A DNA stretch of 64,000 nt from Actinomycetes bacterium (GTDB lineage: Bacteria; Actinomycetota; Acidimicrobiia; Acidimicrobiales; RAAP-2), in assembly GCA_021791845.1 (NCBI GenBank), contig JAJYVT010000005.1:1-64000 (forward strand), in the 5' to 3' direction. The translations under genes and the position numbers were made by a program. Below the pieces are notes generated by a model. That model did not search any database. It saw only the letters and a program-made list of their open reading frames with translations, and was not told the DNA's origin. The stretch's first letter is position 1, and every line of letters starts with the position of its first letter. Positions 25,065 to 32,957 of this stretch are shown here, piece after piece.

Positions 25065-25945
25065 CGGGGGCGCCGACACTCGAGCGCGCCTACCGCGAGT
25101 GCGAGGCCATCACCGGGCGCGAGGCGAAGAACTTCGCCTACGGCATCCGGCTCCTCCGAGGGCCCGAGCGGCGCGCCCTGTCGGCCGTGTACGCCCTGGC
25201 CCGGCGGATCGACGACATCGGCGACGGCCCGGACGCGCCGGCGGCGAAGGCCGACGCCCTGCGGGCGGTGAAGAAGGACCTGGCGTCGCTCGAGGACCCG
25301 CCGCCCGACGACCTGGTGCTGGTGGCGATCGCCGACGCGCGGACGCGCTTCGGGCTCCCCATGGACGCCTTCGTCGACCTGGTGGACGGGTGCGAGATGG
25401 ACGTCGCCGGCACCACGTACGAGACGATCGAGGACCTCGTCGTCTACTGCCGGCGCGTCGCCGGGTCCATCGGCCGGCTCTCGCTCGCCGTGTTCGGGGC
25501 CGCAGACCGCCCGGGCGCCGTCGGCCTCGCCGACGACCTCGGCGTCGCCCTGCAGCTCACCAACATCCTGCGCGACGTGCGCGAGGACGCCGAGCGCGGC
25601 CGGGTCTACCTGCCGGCCGCCGACGCGGCCTCCGTCGGCTGCCCCGCCGACCTGTCCGATGCCGCAGCCCTGGCCCGCCTGGTCGCGGTCGAGTGCGACC
25701 GGGCCGAGCGCTGGTTCGACCGTGGGCTGCAGCTGCTGCCCATGCTCGACCATCGCAGCCGGGCCTGCGTGGGTGCCATGGCCGGGATCTACCACCGGCT
25801 GCTGGTGCGCATCAGCCGGGACCCGATGGCGGTGACGCGCCAGCGGGTGTCGGTCCCCACCCCCGAGAAGCTCTGGGTCGCCGTCTCCGCCTTGGCCGGC
25901 CTCGGCCGACCCGGTGGCGGCGCCACGGCGGCGGTCCCACGGTGA
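25061..25945 (+). CDS. hpnD: Presqualene diphosphate synthase HpnD
   Basis: 294 residues, same fold as HpnC. EAKNFAYGIRLL, ARRIDDIGDG (first Asp-rich motif) and LTNILRDVREDAERGRVYLP (second) are classical and complete. The family joins two farnesyl diphosphates to presqualene diphosphate. GTG 25061 overlaps the hpnC stop and GGGGGGAGG lies about 6 nt before it. The stop overlaps hpnE. Confidence 0.95.
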   Translation: MTGAPTLERAYRECEAITGREAKNFAYGIRLLRGPERRALSAVYALARRIDDIGDGPDAPAAKADALRAVKKDLASLEDPPPDDLVLVAIADARTRFGLPMDAFVDLVDGCEMDVAGTTYETIEDLVVYCRRVAGSIGRLSLAVFGAADRPGAVGLADDLGVALQLTNILRDVREDAERGRVYLPAADAASVGCPADLSDAAALARLVAVECDRAERWFDRGLQLLPMLDHRSRACVGAMAGIYHRLLVRISRDPMAVTRQRVSVPTPEKLWVAVSALAGLGRPGGGATAAVPR

Positions 25946-27321
25946 GCGGCCGCCCGCACCTGGTGGTGGTCGGCGGCGGCCTCGCCGGCATGGCCGCGGC
26001 CCTCGAGGCCGCCGACGCCGGCGCCGCGGTGGTGCTGCTCGAGCGGCGGGCGCACCTCGGCGGCCTCACGTGGTCCTTCGAGCGCAAGGGGCGCTCGTTC
26101 GACAACGGCCAGCACGTCTTCCTGCGGTGCTGCACCGCCTACCGCGCCTTCCTCGACCGCATCGGCGCGGCGGACCAGGTCCACCTCCAGGACCGCCTCG
26201 ACGTGCCCGTGGTCGCGCCGGGAGGCCGGACGTCCCACATCGCGAGGACGGCGCTGCGGCTCCCCTCCCCGCTCCACCTGGGGCCGTCGCTCCTCGCCTA
26301 CGGCCACCTGGACGTGGCGGCCCGGCTCCGGCTCGGCCGGGCGGTGCGGGCCCTCATGGCTCTCACACTGGACGACCCCGCGCTGGACGGCGAGTCGTTC
26401 GGCGCCTGGCTCGCCCGTCACGGCCAGCGGCAGGCGGCCGTCGAGCGGCTGTGGGACCTGGTGGTGCTCCCGACGGTGAACGTGCCGGCCCGTGACGCCT
26501 CCCTCGCGCTGGCGGCCAAGGTCTTCCGCACCGGCCTCCTCGACGCCGTGGACGGCGCCGACATCGGCTGGGCCACCGTGCCGCTCGGCGTGCTGCACGG
26601 GGACAACGGGGCTCGTGCGCTGGCTGCAGCGGGCGTGGACGTCTACCTCAGCGACGCGGTGACGGCGGTGGCGGCGGAGCGCGGCGGCGTGCACGTGCAG
26701 ACGGCCGGGCGCCGCCTCACCGCCGACGCGACCGTCGTGGCCCTGCCCCACGAGGCGGTGGGGCCGGTGGTCCCGCCGGGGACGGTGGGCGACCTCTCGG
26801 GCCTCGGCCACTCCCCGATCGTCAACGTGCACCTCGTCCTCGACCGCCGGGTGACGGACCTGCCGCTCCTGGCGGCCGTCGGGTCGCCGGTCCAGTTCGT
26901 GTTCGACCACACCGGAGCGTCGGGTATCACCGGCCGTGCGGGTACAGGTGGGGTGCAGTGCCTCGTCATCTCCCTCTCCGCCGCCACCGACACCATCGGC
27001 GCCCGACCCGAGGAGCTGGTCCGCCGCTTCCACGCCGCGCTCGGCGACCTCCTGCCCCACGCCCGCCGGGCCAACCTCGTGGACGGGGTCGTCTCGCGGG
27101 AGCACACCGCCACGTTCCGGGGGACCCCGGGCACCGCCGCCCTGCGACCGGGCCCCGCGACCCCCGTGCCCGGCGTCTTCCTCGCCGGCGCATGGTGCGC
27201 CACCGGCTGGCCCGCCACCATGGAGGGCGCGGTCCGGTCGGGCACGGCTGCCGCACGCGCCGCCCTGGCCCACGCCGGCTCGGCGCACCCGCCACGACCC
27301 CTCGAGGAGGCTTCGGCGTGA
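25942..27321 (+). CDS. hpnE: Hydroxysqualene dehydroxylase HpnE (FAD-dependent)
   Basis: 459 residues of the amine-oxidase/phytoene-desaturase flavoprotein fold. The N-terminal dinucleotide motif is LVVVGGGLAGMAAALEAADAGAAVVLLERR, with GGLTWSFERKGRSFDNGQH after it; the C-terminal FAD segment is PGVFLAGAWCATGWPATMEGAVRSG. It reduces hydroxysqualene to squalene, the last step of the HpnCDE route. GTG 25942 overlaps the hpnD stop; the stop overlaps the next start. Confidence 0.94.
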   Translation: MSGRPHLVVVGGGLAGMAAALEAADAGAAVVLLERRAHLGGLTWSFERKGRSFDNGQHVFLRCCTAYRAFLDRIGAADQVHLQDRLDVPVVAPGGRTSHIARTALRLPSPLHLGPSLLAYGHLDVAARLRLGRAVRALMALTLDDPALDGESFGAWLARHGQRQAAVERLWDLVVLPTVNVPARDASLALAAKVFRTGLLDAVDGADIGWATVPLGVLHGDNGARALAAAGVDVYLSDAVTAVAAERGGVHVQTAGRRLTADATVVALPHEAVGPVVPPGTVGDLSGLGHSPIVNVHLVLDRRVTDLPLLAAVGSPVQFVFDHTGASGITGRAGTGGVQCLVISLSAATDTIGARPEELVRRFHAALGDLLPHARRANLVDGVVSREHTATFRGTPGTAALRPGPATPVPGVFLAGAWCATGWPATMEGAVRSGTAAARAALAHAGSAHPPRPLEEASA

Positions 27322-28334
27322 CCACGTCCCTCGTCCCCCCGAACGCCGGCGGGCCGCCCCCTGCCGAGGCGCCTCCGGCGCTGGCCCGGGCCTCCGCGCT
27401 CCTCGCCCCGGCGATGGAGACTGCCGTGGAGCGGCTCGACCCGTCCCTGCGCGACCCCGCCCGCCACCACCTGGCCGGCGGAGGCAAGCACGTGCGGGCC
27501 GGGCTCGTGCTGCTGGCGTCGGCCGCCGTCGGCGGGTCCGACGACGGCGCGCTGGCCGGCGCCGTGGCGGTGGAGCTGGTGCACAACTACTCGCTCCTCC
27601 ACGACGACATCATCGACGGGGACCGCGAGCGCCGGCACCGCCCGACCGTCTGGGCCCGCTACGGCGTGGGGGTGGCCATCGTGCTGGGCGATGCCCTCGC
27701 CGCCCTGGCGATGCAGCTGCTGCTCGACGAGGGCGCCCCGCGCCACGTGCGGGCCGCGCAGCTGCTGGCGGACGCCAACCAGCAGATGATCGGGGGCCAG
27801 TCGGCCGACATGGTCTTCGAGGGACGGGCGACCGTCGGGGTCGAGGAGTGCCTGGCGATGGAGCGGGGCAAGACCGGCGCGCTGCTCTCCGCCGCCTGCG
27901 CCATGGGCGCCGCCCTGGGCGGGGGGACCGAGGAGCAGGTGGGGCGGCTCGCCGCCTACGGCGAGGACCTCGGCATCGCCTTCCAGGCCGTGGACGACCT
28001 GCTCGGCATCTGGGGCCAGCCCACTCGCACGGGCAAGCCCGTGGGCGCCGACCTGCTCGCCCGGAAGAAGACGCTGCCCGTGTCGGTGGCCATGGCGACG
28101 GGCGGGGAAGGCGCCGCCGAGCTCGAGGCGATCCTCGGTGCCGAGCTGACCGAGACCCAGGTGGCGCGGGCCACCCACCTGGTGGAGGCCACCGGGGCGC
28201 GGGAGGCCGTGACCGCCATCGCCGACGACCACCTGCAGGCGGCGCTCGCCGCGCTGGACGACGCCGATCTCGAACGCGGCCCGAAGGAGGAGCTCATGGC
28301 GGTCGCCCGCTACGTCACGGCGAGGGACCGATGA
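27318..28334 (+). CDS. Polyprenyl (probably farnesyl/geranylgeranyl) diphosphate synthase
   Basis: 338 residues. The first Asp-rich motif is LLHDDIIDGD and the second is QAVDDLLGIWG, where the last Asp of DDxxD is Gly, a form common in actinobacterial members. KHVRAGLVL is the GKxxR element. It elongates allylic diphosphates with IPP; in this operon the logical product is farnesyl diphosphate for HpnD, but chain length cannot be read with certainty. GTG 27318 overlaps the hpnE stop; the stop overlaps shc. Confidence 0.93.
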   Translation: MTTSLVPPNAGGPPPAEAPPALARASALLAPAMETAVERLDPSLRDPARHHLAGGGKHVRAGLVLLASAAVGGSDDGALAGAVAVELVHNYSLLHDDIIDGDRERRHRPTVWARYGVGVAIVLGDALAALAMQLLLDEGAPRHVRAAQLLADANQQMIGGQSADMVFEGRATVGVEECLAMERGKTGALLSAACAMGAALGGGTEEQVGRLAAYGEDLGIAFQAVDDLLGIWGQPTRTGKPVGADLLARKKTLPVSVAMATGGEGAAELEAILGAELTETQVARATHLVEATGAREAVTAIADDHLQAALAALDDADLERGPKEELMAVARYVTARDR

Positions 28335-30340
28335 CGACCATCGGATCGGACCGGGACCGGCTGGAAGCCGACGCGCCGGCGCCGCGGGCGTCACGAGGCG
28401 CGCCGCCGCTCGGGACGCCGGAGGCGAGGCCCGACGGCACGGGGCCGGAGGCGGCCACCGAGGCCGAGGTGGCCCTGCAACGGGCGACCGACGCGCTCCT
28501 CGCCTGCCAGACGCCCGGCGGCTGGTGGCGCGGCGAGCTCGAGACGAACGTCACGATGGACGCCGAGGACCTCTTCCTCCGCCAGTTCCTCGGCGTTCGG
28601 ACCGAGGAGGAGACCGCGGCCTCGGCCGTGTGGATCCGCGCCAACCAGCGCGAGGACGGCACCTGGGCCAACTTCTACGGTGGCCCCGGGAACCTGTCGA
28701 CGACGCTCGAGGCCTACGTCGCGCTCCGTCTGGCCGGCGACGCCCCAGACGAGCCCCACATGCAGCGGGCGGCCGCCTTCGTGCGCGAGCACGGCGGCCT
28801 GGAGCGGGCGCGGGTCTTCACCAAGATGTGGATGGCGCTCTTCGGGAAGTGGTCCTGGGACGACCTCCCGGTCCTGCCGCCCGAGCTCGTCCTCCTGCCG
28901 CCCTGGGTGCCGCTCAACATCTACGACTTCGGCTGCTGGGCCCGCCAGACGGTCGTCGCCCTCACCGTGGTCGGCACCTACCGCCCGGTGCGCGATCTCG
29001 GCGTCGACATCGACGAGCTGCGCACCGGGCTGCCGCCGCTGCCCCCGCACCCGCTGGGGACGTGGGCGGGGATCCTCGAGCGCGCCGACAAGGTGGCCCG
29101 CCGCTACGCCCGCCGGCCGGTCGGCTTCCTCCGGTCGTTGGCCCTGCGGGAGGCGGAGCGCTGGATCGTCGAGCGCCAGGAGTCGGACGGTTCCTGGGGC
29201 GGCATCCAGCCGCCCTGGGTGTACTCGATGATCGCCCTGCACCTGCGGGGCTACGCCTTCACACACCCGGTGCTGCAGGTGGGCATGGCCGGCCTGGAGG
29301 GCTTCACCATCCGCGACGAGAAGGGCCGGCGTCTCGAGGCGTGCCAGTCCCCGGTGTGGGACACGGTGCTCGCCCTGGTGGCCCTGCGCGACGCCGGCGT
29401 CGCCGACGACGACCCGGCCGTCGGACGGGCGGCGTGGTGGGTCGTGGACGAGGAGATCTCCATCCCCGGCGACTGGGCCGTCCGCCGGCCCCACCTCGCT
29501 CCCGGCGGCTGGGCCTTCGAGTTCGGCAACGACCACTACCCCGACGTGGACGACACCGCCGAGGTCGTGCTGGCCCTCCTTCGCTGCGCTGCAGACGATC
29601 GGGGATCGATCGACCGGGGCGTGGACTGGGTGCTCGGCATGCAGTGCAGCGACGGCGGGTGGGGCGCCTTCGACGTGGACAACACCCGGACGCTCTGCCG
29701 GGAGCTGCCGTTCTGCGACTTCGGCGAGCTGATCGACCCGCCCAGCGCCGACGTGACCGCGCATGTGGTCGAGATGCTGGCCGCCTACCTGGCCACAGCC
29801 CGCCGCGCCGCCGGTGCCCGGCGGGAGGCGGCCCGGCGGGCGATGGAGCGCGGCGTGGCCTGGCTCCTGGCGGCCCAGGAGGACGACGGCTCCTGGTTCG
29901 GCCGTTGGGGCGCCAACTACGTCTACGGCACCGGCGCCGCAGTCCCCGCCCTGGTGGCTGCGGGCGTGACGCCCGGCCATCCCGCCGTCCGCCGGGCGGT
30001 GGAGTGGCTCGAGTCGCACCAGCAGCCCGACGGCGGGTGGGGCGAGGACCTGCGCTCCTACGACGACCGGGCGTGGGCCGGCAGGGGGGCGTCCACCGCC
30101 TCGCAGACCGCCTGGGCGCTCCTGGCGCTCCTCGCTGCCGGCGCCGACGAGCGCGAGTCCACCGCCCGGGGCGTCGCCTACCTGTGCGCCACGCAGCAGC
30201 CGGACGGCACCTGGGACGAGCCGTGGTTCACCGGGACCGGGTTCCCGGGCGACTTCTACATCAACTACCACCTCTACCGGCAGGTGTTCCCGGTCACCGC
30301 GCTCGGCCGGTACGTGCACGGAGGGGGGCCCCGTGGCTGA
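28331..30340 (+). CDS. shc: Squalene-hopene cyclase
   Basis: 669 residues, normal length. The catalytic DxDD motif is DVDDTAEV (Asp405, Asp407, Asp408) and several QW repeats are visible (QREDGTW, QESDGSWGG, QCSDGGWGAFD, QEDDGSWFGRWG, QQPDGGWGE, QQPDGTWDE). It protonates squalene and folds it into hopene/hopanol at the membrane. The first 45 residues are an Ala/Pro-rich extension. ATG 28331 overlaps the previous stop (ATGA). The stop lies 8 nt inside the next gene. Confidence 0.96.
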   Translation: MTTIGSDRDRLEADAPAPRASRGAPPLGTPEARPDGTGPEAATEAEVALQRATDALLACQTPGGWWRGELETNVTMDAEDLFLRQFLGVRTEEETAASAVWIRANQREDGTWANFYGGPGNLSTTLEAYVALRLAGDAPDEPHMQRAAAFVREHGGLERARVFTKMWMALFGKWSWDDLPVLPPELVLLPPWVPLNIYDFGCWARQTVVALTVVGTYRPVRDLGVDIDELRTGLPPLPPHPLGTWAGILERADKVARRYARRPVGFLRSLALREAERWIVERQESDGSWGGIQPPWVYSMIALHLRGYAFTHPVLQVGMAGLEGFTIRDEKGRRLEACQSPVWDTVLALVALRDAGVADDDPAVGRAAWWVVDEEISIPGDWAVRRPHLAPGGWAFEFGNDHYPDVDDTAEVVLALLRCAADDRGSIDRGVDWVLGMQCSDGGWGAFDVDNTRTLCRELPFCDFGELIDPPSADVTAHVVEMLAAYLATARRAAGARREAARRAMERGVAWLLAAQEDDGSWFGRWGANYVYGTGAAVPALVAAGVTPGHPAVRRAVEWLESHQQPDGGWGEDLRSYDDRAWAGRGASTASQTAWALLALLAAGADERESTARGVAYLCATQQPDGTWDEPWFTGTGFPGDFYINYHLYRQVFPVTALGRYVHGGGPRG

Positions 30341-31946
30341 GCTGCTCGTGCTGGTGCCCGACCCGGCGCGGGCCGCCGTCGTCGGACCTGGCGCCGTCGT
30401 CACCGGAACCGGGGCCGCAGCGGTCGGCAGGGCCGTCGCCGCGCTCCGGCCCTCGGTGGCGCCGGGCACGCCGGTGGCCGTCGCCGGACCGGCCGAACGG
30501 CTCGACCGGGCGCTCCAGCCGGGCCAGCTGGTGGTGGCCAACGAGGTGTGGGCCGTCCGCTCCGACGACGACGTGCCCGTGGTCGAACAGGTCCGCCGGC
30601 TGCCGTCGGCCACCCTCCTGGCCGCCGAGCTCCGGCGGGACGGGCACCGGGTGGCGGTCGGCCCGGTCGCCACCGTCGGCCCGGTTGCGACCTCCGGCTC
30701 GGTTGCCGGGGACCCGCCATCCGCCGGCGGCGGCTTTGCGGCTGCCGACCCCGACGCCCGCTTCGACGGCGGGGGGGAGCCCGACGTCGCCGGCACGAGC
30801 CCTGCCCTCCTGGCGGCGCTGGCCGCCCGGGGCGCGGTCGCCGTGGACCGGGACTCGGCCTGGGCCGCCGCCCTGGCCGGCGACGACCGCCCGCTCGCCG
30901 TCGTGCGCTCGATCGAGGGGGCGGCGGCAACCTGGAGCCGCCGTGACGGCGCCACCGCCGCCGAGACGGCGATGGGCGGCATCCGCGGGGCGCTCGACCG
31001 GTGGGCCCGGGCCTGCCGGGCCCGCCAGGTCGTGCTCGCCGCCCCCCGGTCCTTCTGCGCCGGGGTGGAGCGGGCCATCGAGATCGTCGAGCGGGCCCTC
31101 GAGCGCTTTGGCGCCCCGGTGTACGTCCGGCGACAGATCGTGCACAACGCCCATGTCGTGGGACGCCTGGCGGCCATGGGGGCGGTGTTCGTCGAAGAGC
31201 TGGACGAGGTGCCCGACGGCGCGACCGTCGTGCTGGCCGCGCACGGCGTCGCGCCGGAGGTCAAGGCCGAAGCGGCGGGCCGGGCCGGGTTCACGGTGAT
31301 CGACGCCACCTGCCCCCTCGTGGCCAAGGTGCACCACGAGGCCAAGCGGTACGCGGCGCGTGGCTACGACATCGTCCTCATCGGCCATGCCGACCACGAG
31401 GAGATCGTCGGCACCCTGGGCGAGGCGCCGGACCGCACCCACCTGGTGGCGTCGCCGGCCGAGGTGGACGGGCTCTCCCTCGACGGCGACGCGCCGATCG
31501 CCTACCTGACGCAGACCACCCTGGCCACCGACGAGACGGCCGAGGTGATCGGCGCGCTGCGCCGCCGGTTCCCCGAGATCGTGGGGCCGAACGCCGATGA
31601 CATCTGTTACGCAACCCAAAACCGTCAGGACGCCGTGCGCGCCATCGCGCGCGCGTGCGACCTGATCCTCGTCGTAGGATCGGCCAACTCGTCGAACACC
31701 GCCCGGTTGGTGGAGGTGGCGCGGCGGGAGGGCTGCCGAGCGGAGCTGGTGGAGGACGCCGGCCAGCTTCGCCTCTCGTGGCTCGTCGGTGCACGCACCG
31801 TCGGGCTCACCGCAGGCGCGTCCGCCCCCGAGTCGCTCGTCGCCGAGGTGGTCCAGGCGCTGTCCAGCCTCGGACCGGTCGAGGTCGCCGAGCACAGGAC
31901 CACCACAGAAACCGTCCGATTCGCTCTCCCCCTACAGGTGCGCTGA
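30333..31946 (+). CDS. ispH: Fusion: HpnG-like phosphorylase domain + IspH
   Basis: 537 residues. Residues about 230-537 are a complete 4-hydroxy-3-methylbut-2-enyl diphosphate reductase: cluster cysteines Cys242 (RSFCAGVERAI), Cys327 (DATCPLV) and Cys425 (DDICYATQNRQ), plus VGSANSSN and TAGASAPE. It makes IPP/DMAPP, the last MEP step. Residues 1-200 resemble the hopanoid-associated nucleoside phosphorylase HpnG (LQPGQLVVANEVW, LLAAELRRDGHRVAVGPVATV, RGAVAVDRDSAWAAAL, LAVVRSIE), with a Gly/Ala-rich insertion near 120-155. The usual MES ribose-binding element reads RDS here, so nucleoside cleavage is uncertain. The position matches that of free hpnG in Streptomyces clusters. The stop shares its A with the hpnH start. 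Confidence 0.92.
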   Translation: MAELLVLVPDPARAAVVGPGAVVTGTGAAAVGRAVAALRPSVAPGTPVAVAGPAERLDRALQPGQLVVANEVWAVRSDDDVPVVEQVRRLPSATLLAAELRRDGHRVAVGPVATVGPVATSGSVAGDPPSAGGGFAAADPDARFDGGGEPDVAGTSPALLAALAARGAVAVDRDSAWAAALAGDDRPLAVVRSIEGAAATWSRRDGATAAETAMGGIRGALDRWARACRARQVVLAAPRSFCAGVERAIEIVERALERFGAPVYVRRQIVHNAHVVGRLAAMGAVFVEELDEVPDGATVVLAAHGVAPEVKAEAAGRAGFTVIDATCPLVAKVHHEAKRYAARGYDIVLIGHADHEEIVGTLGEAPDRTHLVASPAEVDGLSLDGDAPIAYLTQTTLATDETAEVIGALRRRFPEIVGPNADDICYATQNRQDAVRAIARACDLILVVGSANSSNTARLVEVARREGCRAELVEDAGQLRLSWLVGARTVGLTAGASAPESLVAEVVQALSSLGPVEVAEHRTTTETVRFALPLQVR

Positions 31947-32950
31947 TGCCCATTCCCTTGAAGCAGAACGTCCGGATCGGAGCTCACCTGCTCCGCCAGC
32001 GGTTGAAGGGCCGCAAGTTCTACCCGTTCATCGTCGAGATCGAGCCGCTCTTCGCCTGCAACCTCTCCTGCCCGGGGTGCGGCAAGATCCAGCACCCCAC
32101 CGAGATCCTCCGCAAGCGGCTGTCGGTCGAGGACGTGGTCAACGCCGTGGAGGAGAGCGACACGCCGATGGTGTCGATCGCCGGCGGCGAGCCGCTCCTC
32201 CACCCCGACATCGTCCGCATCGTGGAGGAGCTGGTGAAGCGCAAGGTGTACGTCTACCTGTGCACCAACGCCGTGCTCCTCAAGCGGCGCCTCGACCGGT
32301 TCGCGCCGAGCCACTACTTCTCCTTCGTCGTCCACATGGACGGGCTGAAGGAGCGCCACGACGCCGCCGTCGACCGTGAGGGCGTCTTCGACACGGCGGT
32401 GGAGGCCATCCGCGAGGCGAAGGCGCGCGGCTTCCGGGTCACCACCAACTCCACCTTCTTCAACACCGACTCCCCGAAGACGGTGCGCGACCTGCTCGAC
32501 TTCCTGAACGACGAGCTCCAGGTGGACGCCATGATGATCTCTCCGGCGTACGCCTACGAGAAGGCGCCGGACCAGGAGCACTTCCTCGGCGTGGAGCAGA
32601 CCCGCACGTTGTTCCGCGAGGCGTTCGCCGGGAAGCGGAAGAAGTGGCGGCTCAACCACTCCCCCCTCTTCTTGGACTTCCTCGAGGGCAAGGCCGAGTT
32701 CGGGTGCACCGCCTGGGGCATCCCGAGCTATTCGGTGCTCGGCTGGCAGCGGCCCTGCTACCTCATGGCGGACGGCTACGTGTCCTCCTACAAGGAGCTC
32801 GTGGAGACCACCGATTGGTCGAAGTACGGCCGGGGCAAGGATCCACGGTGCGCCAACTGCATGGCCCACTGCGGCTACGAGCCCTCGGCGGTCATCGCCT
32901 CCATGGGGTCCCTGCGGGAGTCGCTCCGCGCGCTCGTGAGCACCCACTGA
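31946..32950 (+). CDS. hpnH: Adenosylhopane synthase HpnH, radical SAM enzyme
   Basis: 334 residues. The radical-SAM cluster motif is CNLSCPGC (Cys38, Cys42, Cys45), followed by the SAM-binding SIAGGEPLLHPD; the C-terminus has further cysteines in RCANCMAHCGYEPSA, typical of HpnH. The enzyme adds the 5'-deoxyadenosyl radical to diploptene to give adenosylhopane, the entry to extended hopanoids. ATG 31946 forms TGATG with the ispH stop. Downstream dxs starts after 7 bp. Confidence 0.96.
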   Translation: MPIPLKQNVRIGAHLLRQRLKGRKFYPFIVEIEPLFACNLSCPGCGKIQHPTEILRKRLSVEDVVNAVEESDTPMVSIAGGEPLLHPDIVRIVEELVKRKVYVYLCTNAVLLKRRLDRFAPSHYFSFVVHMDGLKERHDAAVDREGVFDTAVEAIREAKARGFRVTTNSTFFNTDSPKTVRDLLDFLNDELQVDAMMISPAYAYEKAPDQEHFLGVEQTRTLFREAFAGKRKKWRLNHSPLFLDFLEGKAEFGCTAWGIPSYSVLGWQRPCYLMADGYVSSYKELVETTDWSKYGRGKDPRCANCMAHCGYEPSAVIASMGSLRESLRALVSTH

Positions 32951-32957
32951 GGCCGGC

